A stretch of 64,000 nucleotides of DNA from Arenibacter sp. ARW7G5Y1 (GCF_003201775.1 NZ_QJJZ01000007.1:186001-250000), one strand, 5' to 3'. Numbered from the stretch's first letter, positions 9,784-19,392 are shown. Notes: a model not told the origin generated them from the letters alone. Numbers and translations: made by a program.

Positions 9784-12700
9784 TTATTGTATCCGTTTCT
9801 TTCAGGGGGTTGAATAATTGACTAAACTTATTGAATTCCCTGTTGAAAATCAGGGCTATTCCTGTGACGATCAATTGGCCGTCTATGATATTTTCATACT
9901 CGTTCTTTCTGAAACCCCTTAGTCTATAGCGGCCATCTTTGGTAAGTAAATACTCTAGACTTACGTTGCCGATAATTGGAGTTTCATCTTGGCCGGATTG
10001 CGCACTTCCTTCCACATCCACAGCACTGCCTGCTGTTACCACCAATCTGTCATCGAACAATTTTTTCTTGGCATTGATGTTCAATTGGGTGCGCTCCTGT
10101 GGACTTTCGCCTTGGTAATCCGTAAAACTGTCCAGGTCAAAATCCACTTCAAATCCCGATTTGCCAAATACCTTATCGGAAAAGGCATTGATCTCTCCGG
10201 ATAGCACTTTGTTTACATTGTCCCTGGCAATGGCTGCCGTACCTCCCGTACTTCCATCACTTCCTGAATCTGGATAAAATCTATTAAGGGCCAATAAGGA
10301 GAACACTTGTTTGTTCAACTCGGCTTCTTGTTGATTTAATTGTTGCACCCTACCGTAAACAGCTCCTCCAAGCGACCCTTGTTCATCTTCTGGCATATCC
10401 AATCTAAAGGATAACTTTGGTTTCAATAGTTCACCATCAACATTAAGGTAAACCAAAAAGGGCAGTACTTGTCTGTATTTATTGGTTACGCTTATATCTT
10501 CGCCAGAGGTAATGGACGACATGAGTGGTGTTGCGGAAGTTTCCACCTGATACACTGCGGTCACGTTCAGTTTGGCATCGGTGGGGTCGCCCTGCCATGT
10601 AATGGTACTACCGGGGTTGATTTCAAATCTTCGCTTTACCAGATTGTACAAAGAAGTTTCGTAATGCCCGGAATTTAGTTCGTACCTGCCCGTAAGGTTC
10701 GTTAATCCGTTGGGTTCCATATTTAGGTTTAAGGTAGCATTTCCAGAAACCCTTAGGTTATCTCCGGTACGTTCATCAATTATAATGTTAAAATCTGAAT
10801 CGTCCGCGATTTCCAATATAACATTGACATCCATTCCCGAAAAAAAGGCTGGAGTTTCTTCTTGCTCATTTCTGGTAAGGATGGCATTGGGATTTTCACG
10901 GTTTACAAAAAGTACCACCCCTTCGCGTTCCTGCACATCCAACTGGGTTTTAGGAACTACATAGGTAATATCGGTTATTTTTCGGACACGGATCCGCCCT
11001 TCTATTACCGGGAGTTTTAAATAGCCTTTAACGTTTAGGTCCAAATCAAAGCTAGACTTTCCATAAAACAATTCGTTGTCTTCCTTTGTGGAGTTAAGGG
11101 CTTGAAATTGTTCGGCATTCAGGGTGAGATCAAATTTTGGGTTAGTTAGTTCTTCGGTGCCAATGGAACCATTCATTGTAAAGTTACTGCCATTGGCGTC
11201 TGTAATCTGAAAGTTGTCCAAATAAACCCCTTCATTATCCATTGTAAGGGTTTCATCGGAAATCTTAAAAACAGAATTTAAGCTCGACACATTAAAATCG
11301 GTGTTTTGAAAAGTAACGGAACCTGAATAAATAGGGGAAGTCGTCGTCCCTGAAACATCAATATTACCAGAAAGTGTTCCATGGGAGTCTTTCAACCCTC
11401 CTCGCGAGAATTTTTCTATAAATTGGAGGTCTATCTTATTGAGATCCAGGTCCAAATTTAATTGGGCGCCAGTTTTGGAGGCAGCATAATCCCCGTTAAG
11501 ATCTATATCCGCGCCCCCACCTTTTAAGGCGAGATTAAAATCGTAGGTTCCATTTAATTTGGAATTGGCATTTAATTTTAGATTGCCCAGTGTATGTTCC
11601 AAAATTTCCAGATCGTTTATATTGAAATCTGCCACAATACCAGTGGCACCAAATAGGTTTTCAATGGTAAAATCCCCATTTACTATACCTGATGCCAAGG
11701 GCCTTTCGGGGTTTAGCATCGCTATAAAGGTCTGTAGCTTAAATTGTTCGAAGCTTAGGGTGATAGGCTGTGCCTCCGTTTCAGGAAGTCCACTTGCAAA
11801 ACTCAGTTTTTGTGAATTTCTTTTCAATATTACATTGTTGAATTCCAAATGGTTTTCTGAAAATGATATACTGTTGTCCTCTGGAACACTCCATTTCGAT
11901 TTGTTGAATATTAGTGAGGTGGGATTTATATGGAGTAGGGTGGTGTCCTTGGCATGGGACATTTCCGAGGCCAAGTGCGTTATTTTTTCTGCTCCGTCAT
12001 AAGAACTAAAATCTAGTAATAATTGCCTATTGTACAACCTTCCTTCCAAAGTTGTTCTTCCAAGGTCTACGGGATCGGCCAGTAGTTTGGCCAGACCAGT
12101 TTTAAAACTCAGATTGGTTGCATCGCCATTTATGGAAAAGCTTAAACTGTCCAGGGCAATACCTTTATATCTGGCATAGGGTATTTGTATGTCCGACACC
12201 AAGCTGCGATTGGCAGCATCAAAATTGGCCTGTGCGCTTACGGAGTCCAATTGTTCCAAATCCCTTAAAAATATTTTAGTTAGAATGGAATTCGGAATTA
12301 ATTTCAAATCCATTTTTAGTTTTAGGGAGTCGATAGGGGAGGTAGGCACTATCGAATCCCGAAAATAATTTTTAAAATATTGTTGTAAAGAAGAGTTTAT
12401 GATTTGGGGAGAACCGTTGGAAAATAAATTTCCTGTCAGAAAATCACTGATAATGGCAACCTCCGTATTAAGGGTATCGATTTTGGATTTAATTTCCACT
12501 TCACCCAGTTGGTATTGTTGGCCGTCATATACGGCCAACCCATTTTTCACGGATGCATTCAATACAAAGTTTTTTGGATTGCCTGTATACTGGGCTTCCA
12601 CATCCAGCCCAGCCTTAATATTCTCCGAAGTAATGCCCAAGGCCTGAAGGTCGGCACCAATAACATTTAGATGCAGGCCATATTTTGAATTGGAAGAATC

Positions 12701-14737
12701 CAGGCTTACCCTTGTTTGGGAAGTGAAATTTAGATTGTCATCTTTAAAATTGAGATTTATGTTGCCTTTTCCGTTACGGATTTTTCCATTTAATTCCAGA
12801 TCGGAAAAATCATAATTCTTGTAGGTAAGTTGGTCGAATTTGGACCCAACCTCGGCATTCATGGTATTTAAACTGCTTCCACTTCCGCTTGCATTAATCC
12901 TAAAAGTCATAGTGCCCAGTTGATCATTGTTGAGCAACTTGCCCAACTCCAGTTCGCTTACCTGAAGGTCGCCATTGAAATTTATTGCTTCCAAATTGGT
13001 ATAGTTGCCCGTGATGTGGGCAGTACCTTCAGGAATTTTTGCGAATAGCTCCCCAGAGATGTTTTTTAAACTGCCCTGCACTTTGGCCTCTACCACCATG
13101 GTAAGCGGCAGGGAAATGTCCAGGTCTTTTGCGGGCATAAACAACTGTAGATCTTCTTTTGTGGAGCTAACTCTTACCGTTGCAAAATCATAAGAAAGTG
13201 AATCGGGCTCTGTAGCCCATAATAGTTGGCCTTTACCTATCACGGCAGTGTTGTTCCAATTTAAATTTAAAGTAGACAGTGTCAAATCATTAAGTGTGCC
13301 CTTTAGATTTAAATCTCCTGTAACGGGATGTTGTTGGCCAATGGTAAAATATTCATTTTCCGCTAGGGTAGGTTTAAAATATAGGGCGTCTTTAAGTGCC
13401 AGTTTCATCTCCCTCAATTGCAGGTCTACCTTTGTATCCCCAGGGTAGTCTATCAGTTGCTGTATGGAAGGATATCCCAATGCAAAGTCTCCATTTATGG
13501 AACTTGAAGCGGTCTGCATTTTTAACCCGGCAATGGAGGCCGTGGTTCCGTTTAAACGGGCGGCCATGCTCATGTGGTTTAATGTAAAGCCACTTTTTTC
13601 CACGAATGAAAACTGGACTAGGTTTAGGTTGACATTTTTGGGTTGATAGTACAGGTCCGAGGCGTTCAAAGTAAGTTTGGATAACCCTAGATTGTTAGGG
13701 TTGAAGTGTTCTGCCTCAGATGATCCGTTATTAAGTTGATATTGGATCGAATTATTTTCGAGGGCAATTTTATCTGCCACCAATGAGAAATCGGGCCACG
13801 GAAAGTTTGGCTTTTGGGGTGTGGGTGTTGAAGCATGTGTCACCCCCGTATGATCTCTTAAGAGTTGCAGGGAGATGTCCGAGTTTTTTAGGGAGAGGAA
13901 TTTTATGTCCATCTCATTTTTTGCCAGATGGGCTTTGGGGAGGTCCAGTTTAAACTCCCCTAATTTTATTGCCGCCACTACATTATCAGGAATGGATTGG
14001 TAATCTATCAGAATATTGTTGAAATTAAGGTCGTTGATCAACAAGAAAGGAAGTTTGCTGTCCGGGTTGTCCTTGGTTACCAACGGTTTGCTTTGTATAT
14101 ACTGGATATGGGTATCCGAAAATGCCACTTCGTCCAGCTCGTAATGCATAGATTCAAAATTGACCTTGTTGGCTTTCAAATAGAATGTACCCAAGGCAAG
14201 CTTGGCCTCCAAGCCCGATACCTTATCGTTATAGGATATTTGAAAGTCGGAAAAATCGAGAGTGCCAATTTTTAGCTTCATTGCTGCTGTGTCCGACTGT
14301 TGGGGAACGGTATCTTTAGGTGCCAAGGCATCTATTAAAAATTGGTAATTGAATTTCCCCGAACCTGAATTGCGTTTAATTTGAGCGCGTAAACCTTGCC
14401 ATTTCAGGGACTTTAAATTCAACTCATTTCGGAATAGCAGAGCGCTAAGAGGCACATTGGCCTCAATGGATTTGGAGTACAACAAGGTATCCCCTTTTTT
14501 ATCTTCCAGATACAAACCTTCCAATAGGGCTTTCCCTGAAAAAGTTATAAAAAGTTGATCTATTTCAACTTTGGTATTGGTCTTGTTGGATATGTAATCC
14601 GTTGCTTTGTTTACAATTAAATTCTGGGCCCATGGGCTTCTAATGATAAGTACCAAACCGATAAAAAGCAAGGCAAGTACCAAAACAACTTTGGCGCCCC
14701 TTTTTATAAATCGATATTTTGACTTGGTTAGTTTCAT
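9749..14737 (-). CDS. tamB: TamB: translocation and assembly module inner-membrane protein
   Basis: The 1662-residue AsmA-like bridging protein has one N-terminal membrane anchor (GAKVVLVLALLFIGLVLII) and then a very long beta-rich periplasmic body. The C-terminal TamB (DUF490) domain is clear: GRIRVRKITDITYVVPKTQL, NIIIDERTGDNLRVSGNATL, LTGRYELNSGHYETSLYNLV, FEINPGSTITWQGDPTDAKL, and a tail YLLTKDGRYRLRGFRKNEYE. TamB spans the periplasm and, with TamA/TamL, supports outer-membrane protein insertion or lipid transport. The Met at 14737 (MKLTKSKYRF) is preferred over 14761 because it leads directly into the basic anchor. It is transcribed first, with tamL overlapping its end. Several long frames on the opposite strand are antisense shadows. 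Confidence 0.95.
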   Translation of the reverse strand: MKLTKSKYRFIKRGAKVVLVLALLFIGLVLIIRSPWAQNLIVNKATDYISNKTNTKVEIDQLFITFSGKALLEGLYLEDKKGDTLLYSKSIEANVPLSALLFRNELNLKSLKWQGLRAQIKRNSGSGKFNYQFLIDALAPKDTVPQQSDTAAMKLKIGTLDFSDFQISYNDKVSGLEAKLALGTFYLKANKVNFESMHYELDEVAFSDTHIQYIQSKPLVTKDNPDSKLPFLLINDLNFNNILIDYQSIPDNVVAAIKLGEFKLDLPKAHLAKNEMDIKFLSLKNSDISLQLLRDHTGVTHASTPTPQKPNFPWPDFSLVADKIALENNSIQYQLNNGSSEAEHFNPNNLGLSKLTLNASDLYYQPKNVNLNLVQFSFVEKSGFTLNHMSMAARLNGTTASIAGLKMQTASSSINGDFALGYPSIQQLIDYPGDTKVDLQLREMKLALKDALYFKPTLAENEYFTIGQQHPVTGDLNLKGTLNDLTLSTLNLNWNNTAVIGKGQLLWATEPDSLSYDFATVRVSSTKEDLQLFMPAKDLDISLPLTMVVEAKVQGSLKNISGELFAKIPEGTAHITGNYTNLEAINFNGDLQVSELELGKLLNNDQLGTMTFRINASGSGSSLNTMNAEVGSKFDQLTYKNYDFSDLELNGKIRNGKGNINLNFKDDNLNFTSQTRVSLDSSNSKYGLHLNVIGADLQALGITSENIKAGLDVEAQYTGNPKNFVLNASVKNGLAVYDGQQYQLGEVEIKSKIDTLNTEVAIISDFLTGNLFSNGSPQIINSSLQQYFKNYFRDSIVPTSPIDSLKLKMDLKLIPNSILTKIFLRDLEQLDSVSAQANFDAANRSLVSDIQIPYARYKGIALDSLSFSINGDATNLSFKTGLAKLLADPVDLGRTTLEGRLYNRQLLLDFSSYDGAEKITHLASEMSHAKDTTLLHINPTSLIFNKSKWSVPEDNSISFSENHLEFNNVILKRNSQKLSFASGLPETEAQPITLSFEQFKLQTFIAMLNPERPLASGIVNGDFTIENLFGATGIVADFNINDLEILEHTLGNLKLNANSKLNGTYDFNLALKGGGADIDLNGDYAASKTGAQLNLDLDLNKIDLQFIEKFSRGGLKDSHGTLSGNIDVSGTTTSPIYSGSVTFQNTDFNVSSLNSVFKISDETLTMDNEGVYLDNFQITDANGSNFTMNGSIGTEELTNPKFDLTLNAEQFQALNSTKEDNELFYGKSSFDLDLNVKGYLKLPVIEGRIRVRKITDITYVVPKTQLDVQEREGVVLFVNRENPNAILTRNEQEETPAFFSGMDVNVILEIADDSDFNIIIDERTGDNLRVSGNATLNLNMEPNGLTNLTGRYELNSGHYETSLYNLVKRRFEINPGSTITWQGDPTDAKLNVTAVYQVETSATPLMSSITSGEDISVTNKYRQVLPFLVYLNVDGELLKPKLSFRLDMPEDEQGSLGGAVYGRVQQLNQQEAELNKQVFSLLALNRFYPDSGSDGSTGGTAAIARDNVNKVLSGEINAFSDKVFGKSGFEVDFDLDSFTDYQGESPQERTQLNINAKKKLFDDRLVVTAGSAVDVEGSAQSGQDETPIIGNVSLEYLLTKDGRYRLRGFRKNEYENIIDGQLIVTGIALIFNREFNKFSQLFNPLKETDTINGTEKGDQKKE

Positions 14738-15105
14738 ATTTCGTAGACCAAAGATCATCATTAGTGGAATAGAAAATGCGCTTTTACGAATCTTATGCTA
14801 ACTTATTAAATAAAATATACGGGCAAATGATAATTGCTCCATTTTATTGGACCATTTTGGGCAAGTTTGGACCTGATTGGGCTTTTGGGGAGGTGGGATC
14901 CCGGTTTGGATAGGGGCGTTATGGGTTATTGGGGCAAGATTGAATTTTTTTGAGCCTAGGATTATTAGGAAAAGGACCTATTCTTGTAAATAAAATGTAT
15001 GTAAAGGAATTATAAAATATATTTGCGGGTAGGGAGCGGTAGCCTTGGGGAGCTGATGACAATGGAGGATAAAATAATATAAATTATATAAGGAAGTGTA
15101 ATCAA
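14738..15105. other. Divergent promoter region (tamB / DUF808 gene)
   Basis: No gene is seen in these 368 bp. On the plus strand a perfect TATATTTG -7 element lies at 15018-15025, 80 bp before the DUF808 start. No strong -33 partner was found. Confidence 0.45.
15018..15025 (+). promoter_or_regulatory. Bacteroidota-type -7 element (TATATTTG)
   Basis: It matches the TAnnTTTG consensus of the primary sigma factor in Bacteroidota. It would give a leader of about 75 nt for the DUF808 gene. No TTTG-like -33 element occurs at the usual spacing. Confidence 0.4.
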
Positions 15106-16002
15106 ATGGCATCAGGATTTTTTGCTTTATTGGATGATATCGCCAGTTTAATGGACGATGTAGGGGCTATGAGTAAAATAGCCGGTAAGAAAACAGCTGG
15201 TATTTTGGGCGATGATTTGGCCGTAAATGCCGAAAAGGCTTCCGGTTTTATTTCTTCCCGGGAAATACCTGTGTTGTGGGCCATTACAAAGGGATCATTG
15301 CTGAACAAATTGATTATATTGCCCTTCGCCTTTCTGCTAAGTGCCTTTTTTCCATTGGCAATCACGGTAATTTTGGTGTTAGGTGGATTTTATCTGGCAT
15401 ATGAAGGGGCGGAGAAAATTTACCATTTTCTAGTACCCCACCACAAGCCAAAAGCAAGGAAGGTACAAACCCATTTGACCAAAGCGGAGATTTTACTCTT
15501 GGAGAAGGAAAAAATAAAATCGGCCATTATTACCGATTTTATTCTCTCAGTGGAAATAGTAATCATTGCTCTTGGAACAGTAGTTGAACAGTCTATTTGG
15601 ACACAAGTAATAGTTGTTTCTATAATTGCATTGGTGGCAACGGCCGGGGTTTATGGTATAGTGGCGTTGATTGTAAGGATGGACGATCTGGGCCTTAAAC
15701 TTATTGCCCTTAATGGCAGGAAGCGCAGTATATCCGATGCCATAGGGCAGTTTCTAGTGGCAGCCTTGCCGGTCGTTATTAAAAGTTTATCGGTAATAGG
15801 GACTATTGCCCTGGTGTTGGTGTCCGGGGGGATTTTTGTACATAACCTGGATTTTCTTCATCATTGGTTAGAGGCATTGCCGGCAATATTGGGGGAATTT
15901 TTAGCCGGTCTGGTTATAGGTTTACTTTGTTTATTGATTGTTATGGTATTTAAAAAGGGCTTTGCCAAGATATGGCCCAAACGGGATACCGACCAAAAAT
16001 GA
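15106..16002 (+). CDS. DUF808 (YedI-like) inner-membrane protein
   Basis: The 298-residue protein has a diagnostic N-terminus, MASGFFALLDDIASLMDDVG followed by KKTAGILGDDLAVNAEKA, and then FISSREIPVLWAITKGSLLNKL. Several transmembrane helices follow (about 66-100, 145-190, 222-245, 260-285). This architecture defines the DUF808 family, present across many Gram-negatives. The family's role is unknown. The ATG at 15106 is the natural start. A TATATTTG promoter element lies 80 bp upstream. It converges with the small minus-strand gene ending at 16058. It is not obviously linked to the ECF sigma genes further right. Confidence 0.93.
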   Translation: MASGFFALLDDIASLMDDVGAMSKIAGKKTAGILGDDLAVNAEKASGFISSREIPVLWAITKGSLLNKLIILPFAFLLSAFFPLAITVILVLGGFYLAYEGAEKIYHFLVPHHKPKARKVQTHLTKAEILLLEKEKIKSAIITDFILSVEIVIIALGTVVEQSIWTQVIVVSIIALVATAGVYGIVALIVRMDDLGLKLIALNGRKRSISDAIGQFLVAALPVVIKSLSVIGTIALVLVSGGIFVHNLDFLHHWLEALPAILGEFLAGLVIGLLCLLIVMVFKKGFAKIWPKRDTDQK

Positions 16003-16057
16003 ACAGGTGAAGGGATACCTTTTAAAATTGGGAAAAGGCCATTTTGGTGATTCTTAT

Positions 16058-16273
16058 TTACTCCATATTTGATTGCAACGCTAAGTTTTTTCTTAGCTCC
16101 ATGTCCGATACCCATTGAAAATTAATTGGATACCATTGGTCTCTGAGGATGGACCCATTTGATGATTCAACCTTATTTCTTTTTATAAAAACCTGATTGT
16201 CCTCGGAGAATACGTGTTGGGTCTCAATAACATCGTGGCAAATGCTGCAAAGGGTATTGGTTCTATTTTTCAT
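16058..16273 (-). CDS. Small hypothetical protein with CxxC motif, 71 aa
   Basis: I do not recognise this protein. It begins MKNRTNTLCSICHDVIETQH and has a single Cys-x-x-Cys-His element that could hold a metal or be redox-active. There is no signal peptide or membrane helix. Its ATG lies one base after the stop of the upstream barrel gene (TAA-T-ATG), which suggests translational coupling and is the main reason to consider it real. No other coding evidence is available, and it could be a chance frame. Confidence 0.45.
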   Translation of the reverse strand: MKNRTNTLCSICHDVIETQHVFSEDNQVFIKRNKVESSNGSILRDQWYPINFQWVSDMELRKNLALQSNME

Positions 16274-16274
16274 A

Positions 16275-16943
16275 TTAAAGATTTTGTTTATATCTGTTCC
16301 TGCCCATGTTGAAAATACCTACTTTAACACCTATCCCTGCTGAGAAGCCATTTATTCGCTTAATGGGGTCAAAGTTATTCTTGTCGTTTACACTACTGGA
16401 AAACCGGTACTTTACTCCGGCCTCCAATTGTAAATATCTGGAAATATTGAATAAGGCGTTTATCCCAGGTTCAACTATAAATAAGGCCTGTGCATTATCT
16501 TCAAATTCCTGTTCGTCAAAATCATGATCATTGTAGTTGTCATCTATGTAACCCATGCCTCCAGCTCCTATTAGCACTGGAAATGATAGGTTTACCAAAG
16601 ACTTGCTAAAAAAGATAGGTTCTAAATGTAGGCCTCCATAGGCCCCGATTAGATCTTCATCATAACTGGATATGCCCCTGTAAATGTTTTGATCCGAATA
16701 GAAGAAAGTACCTACAAAACCTATTTCGAATTGTTGGTTGGCCACGTATGCCACTTTTAAACTGGTAAAGAAGGTGTCCTTATCCTCAATCTCCCCATAG
16801 TGGGTAGTTAAGCCTAGGTAGACCCCATGTACTACATTGTTTCGATCGTTAAATTCTACATAATCGCCAGTAATATCCTGGGCAAAAGTGGGAAGAATGA
16901 ATCCCAATAAAAAGGGAAGTAAAATGGCTGTGTTTAATTTCAT
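16275..16943 (-). CDS. Small outer-membrane beta-barrel protein, probable ECF sigma target
   Basis: The 222-residue exported protein has a signal peptide MKLNTAILLPFLLGFILPTFAQ. Alternating hydrophobic/aromatic strands are typical of an 8- or 10-strand barrel: VHGVYLGLTTHYG, FFTSLKVAYVANQQFEIGFVG, AYGGLHLEPIFF, YLQLEAGVKYRFSS, FSAGIGVKVGIF. The frame is open to 17003, but the start at 16943 is chosen for two reasons. It gives the signal peptide, and an ECF-type promoter (16975-17002) lies just upstream, inside the longer frame. The function is unknown; such small barrels are common members of envelope-stress regulons. The adjacent sigma operon on the same strand shares the same promoter motif. 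Confidence 0.8.
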   Translation of the reverse strand: MKLNTAILLPFLLGFILPTFAQDITGDYVEFNDRNNVVHGVYLGLTTHYGEIEDKDTFFTSLKVAYVANQQFEIGFVGTFFYSDQNIYRGISSYDEDLIGAYGGLHLEPIFFSKSLVNLSFPVLIGAGGMGYIDDNYNDHDFDEQEFEDNAQALFIVEPGINALFNISRYLQLEAGVKYRFSSSVNDKNNFDPIKRINGFSAGIGVKVGIFNMGRNRYKQNL

Positions 16944-16974
16944 GCTCTTTGATTTTTGATTGATGATGTTATAG

Positions 16975-17002
16975 TAGACAACAAACTCTTTAAAAAGTTG
17001 CA
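16975..17002 (-). promoter_or_regulatory. ECF-type promoter TGCAAC-N17-GTCTA before the barrel gene
   Basis: On the minus strand the sequence reads TGCAACTTTTT, then 12 bases, then GTCTA. The gap between TGCAAC and GTC is exactly 17 bp, as in the copies at 19233-19260 and 19393-19420. The GTC element is 32 bp before the ATG at 16943. Assignment to the neighbouring ECF sigma factor is inferred from the identical motif upstream of the sigma gene. Confidence 0.75.
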
Positions 17003-17029
17003 TTTTTTTTACATTTTTTTTTAAATAAA

Positions 17030-18127
17030 TTAAAGCTCCTTTAAAAGTATTACCCCTTTTTCTCCAGTAATGGTAATGGAACCCTGTTTGGATTTGCCGT
17101 AAGTAGCCTTAATATCGCGTATTCTTTTTCCCTTATCGATCATATGGGTTTCCACATTTTCGAAGGTTTTTGGAAGTCGCAACAACCCTTCTTCCAAGGT
17201 TGCATTAAATCTAAAGGAGAATTCCTGAACATTGAGAACAATTTCCGACGACTGTTGCTGAATGTTGATTTTGGCATCGGCACTGTGAATGGTCAATACT
17301 TTAAATTCCGCAATTTTCATTACCAAATCAATTTCATCATCAACATTGGCCAACTGCAAGTTGGTAAATTCGAGTTCTCCATGTACGGATTCAACTTCGT
17401 TGATGGTAATTTCATCTTTGCTGGAATAGATTTCCAAGGAGGAAATTTCATCCAAATCCATTACCGAACCACTACTGGTCAATCTTAAGTCTTTGGATTT
17501 ACCAAGTGATAAATTCCCGTTTTTTATATTTATACTGCCATAGTTTATATTCTTAGCCTTTAGTTTACCGAATTTTAAGGTGATGTCAGCGTTTTTTAGA
17601 TTCTTATTGACCCATATATCACCATGTTGAACGTCTATTCTCAATTTACCGGTCCAATCCTCCAAAATTACATCGCCGAACTTATTATTGATATCCACCA
17701 CGGCATTGGATGGTAAATAAATGGAATAATTTATCTGTATATTACTTCGGTCGAAGTCGAACGGATTTGCTTTGCTGAAATACTCGGCTAAAAAGCCTTT
17801 GTTTTTTTCTGCAATTTCCGAGCTTATAGTCACAAAATCGGTCATGGATTTAATCCTAGGTTCTATCCTATCCAATAGGTTTTGTGCGTTCTCCTTTTTT
17901 TTGTGGCTGGTTATTACATCTACAGTAATGGAAATATTGTTCTTGGACCACCCATGGATGGTTATGTTGCCGTATTTGTTGTCTACTTGGAGTTCTCCTG
18001 CATTGGTCATTTCAAAAGTCTCCGATATGGTTTTAGACACTTGTTCCTGAGCTAGCATCAAATTGGTTATTAGGACCATGGCTAGGCACAATAGCGAATT
18101 TTTATAAGGTGTATCCATAATCGTCAT
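17030..18127 (-). CDS. Exported DUF4097-like beta-repeat protein of the ECF sigma operon
   Basis: The 365-residue protein has a signal peptide (SLLCLAMVLITNLMLAQ). Repeating short beta-strand units of the DUF4097/adhesin-type beta-helix follow: LQVDNKYGNITIHGW, VVDINNKFGDVILEDWTGKL, DVQHGDIWVNKNLKNADITL, KFGKLKAKNINYGSINIK. Such proteins often accompany ECF sigma/anti-sigma pairs in Bacteroidota and are thought to act at the envelope; no enzymatic role is known. Its start overlaps the anti-sigma gene by 26 bp (17 bp if Met4 at 18118 is used), so it is the third gene of the sigma operon. The DUF4097 label is by repeat pattern only. Confidence 0.75.
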   Translation of the reverse strand: MTIMDTPYKNSLLCLAMVLITNLMLAQEQVSKTISETFEMTNAGELQVDNKYGNITIHGWSKNNISITVDVITSHKKKENAQNLLDRIEPRIKSMTDFVTISSEIAEKNKGFLAEYFSKANPFDFDRSNIQINYSIYLPSNAVVDINNKFGDVILEDWTGKLRIDVQHGDIWVNKNLKNADITLKFGKLKAKNINYGSINIKNGNLSLGKSKDLRLTSSGSVMDLDEISSLEIYSSKDEITINEVESVHGELEFTNLQLANVDDEIDLVMKIAEFKVLTIHSADAKINIQQQSSEIVLNVQEFSFRFNATLEEGLLRLPKTFENVETHMIDKGKRIRDIKATYGKSKQGSITITGEKGVILLKEL

Positions 18128-18647
18128 TTATCATTTTTGAATCATTTATTTGCTTCAATAGGTTTTCTATGAGTTCAATCCTTTTTTTATAATTGCCAAT
18201 AATAGCTTCCAGGACCCGTTCATTGCCCAGATTTTTTTCCATTTCCAATTTTAAAACTCCGTATTCTTCATCCAATTCATCCATAAACGATAGAAATTCA
18301 TCTTTGTCCTCCTGTGATAAGTCGGGATGATTCTTTACCAATTGCACCTGGTGCTGTACCAAGTTGCTATAATGCATGTCAATGTCCAGCAGTTCTTGGG
18401 AGACTACCCCGTTCTGCCTGTTGGACTGGTATCCGCCATATACGGTAATCCCGATTAGGGAAGTCAAAAGCAGGACCAATACAATACTGGCCGCCACACG
18501 CAATAAAGGGGATTTCCATAACGGAACTACCTTTGGCTTGGAATTGTCCAGTTCCGATTCTATATTGGCCCACATTTTGGATCTATCCGCCTTGTGTTCA
18601 TCGAACAATGCCTTGTTGTCCCTTATATGTTTTTCAAAATAATCCAT
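18102..18647 (-). CDS. Putative membrane anti-sigma factor
   Basis: The 181-residue protein has a cytosolic N-terminal segment (MDYFEKHIRDNKALFDEHKA), one transmembrane helix (about 46-70, SPLLRVAASIVLVLLLTSLI) and a periplasmic coiled-coil-like C-terminal half rich in Leu/Glu (LVQHQVQLVKNHPDLSQEDK and following). Position directly after an ECF sigma gene (the stop and start share one base) and this topology indicate an anti-sigma factor that holds the sigma factor at the membrane. No zinc-binding HxxxCxxC motif is present, so it is not a ZAS-type anti-sigma. The role is inferred from context. The C-terminal periplasmic part resembles heavy-metal-sensor-like coiled coils only loosely. Confidence 0.75.
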   Translation of the reverse strand: MDYFEKHIRDNKALFDEHKADRSKMWANIESELDNSKPKVVPLWKSPLLRVAASIVLVLLLTSLIGITVYGGYQSNRQNGVVSQELLDIDMHYSNLVQHQVQLVKNHPDLSQEDKDEFLSFMDELDEEYGVLKLEMEKNLGNERVLEAIIGNYKKRIELIENLLKQINDSKMINDDYGYTL

Positions 18648-19186
18648 TATATTTCTTTTATAATTTCAAGTAACTTTTTCTTTGCCCTGTGGTACTGGGA
18701 TTTGGAGGTGGATTTTGATATTTCCAAAATTTCCCCTATCTCCTCGTGGTCGTACCCTTCTATCAAGTATAGATGTATAATCTGCTGGTAACCGGGCGGC
18801 AGCTTTTTTATCCCTCTTTTTACCTTTTCTATATCAATGTCCTCTATATTTTCAATAGGTTCTTCAGTGAGATGATATTCATGGTCAATAATCGGCACTA
18901 AAGAAATTCGCTTTAGTTTTAGATGGTTGATACTTTTATTGATTACAATTCTTTTTAGCCAAGATCCAAAAGTGCTCTCATACCTAAAATTCCCCAAATT
19001 TTTAAATGCTTCCACAAAACTGTCCTGTACGGTATCTTCAGCATCCTCCTTACTGCACAACATCCTCATACTAACATTGTACATAGCATCTACATACTGT
19101 TCATACAATTGAAACTGTGAGTTTCGGTCGCCCAACTTGCTTTTTTCAACAAGTTCCTGGTGTGTAAAACGGATATTGGTTTTCAA
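18647..19186 (-). CDS. ECF RNA polymerase sigma factor (sigma-70 family)
   Basis: The 179-residue protein has sigma region 2 at about 25-95 (QLYEQYVDAMYNVSMRMLCS, AEDTVQDSFVEAFKNL, FGSWLKRIVINKSINHLK) and region 4 at about 126-178 (KKLPPGYQQIIHLYLIEGYD, HEEIGEILEISKSTSKSQYH). It directs RNA polymerase to specific promoters, probably when released from the membrane protein encoded next. It is the first gene of a three-gene operon (sigma, anti-sigma, DUF4097-like). A TGCAAC-N17-GTCTA motif lies 47 bp before its start, and the same motif precedes the neighbouring barrel gene, indicating autoregulation and a local regulon. Confidence 0.95.
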   Translation of the reverse strand: MKTNIRFTHQELVEKSKLGDRNSQFQLYEQYVDAMYNVSMRMLCSKEDAEDTVQDSFVEAFKNLGNFRYESTFGSWLKRIVINKSINHLKLKRISLVPIIDHEYHLTEEPIENIEDIDIEKVKRGIKKLPPGYQQIIHLYLIEGYDHEEIGEILEISKSTSKSQYHRAKKKLLEIIKEI

Positions 19187-19232
19187 CTAAAAAATGGTTT
19201 TAACGGTCCAATCAGGGGAAATTTCAAAATAA

Positions 19233-19260
19233 TAGACAAGCAATGGTTGAAAAAGTTGCA
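19233..19260 (-). promoter_or_regulatory. ECF-type autoregulatory promoter TGCAAC-N17-GTCTA before the sigma gene
   Basis: The minus strand reads TGCAACTTTTT, 12 bases, GTCTATTA. The spacing is identical (17 bp between TGCAAC and GTC) to the motif at 16975-17002. It lies 47 bp upstream of the sigma start codon. Confidence 0.78.
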
Positions 19261-19392
19261 TCAAATGGAAACTTTTTTTTGTAGAATTTAATTCCACTCA
19301 TAATCCTACACTGTAAAAGCCCCTAAATAGCGCCCTTTTCCAAAGAATAAAGACAGCAGTCGAAAATTGACCTAATTTTTTTGGGGAAGATA

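Noticed and set aside
11559-12002. 147-codon frame antisense to tamB
   Set aside because: It is a shadow of the long tamB coding sequence; codon pattern and protein character belong to the opposite strand.
16064-16098. TGCAAC box as a further ECF promoter
   Set aside because: There is no GTC at the 17-bp spacing, and it lies inside the small CxxC gene.
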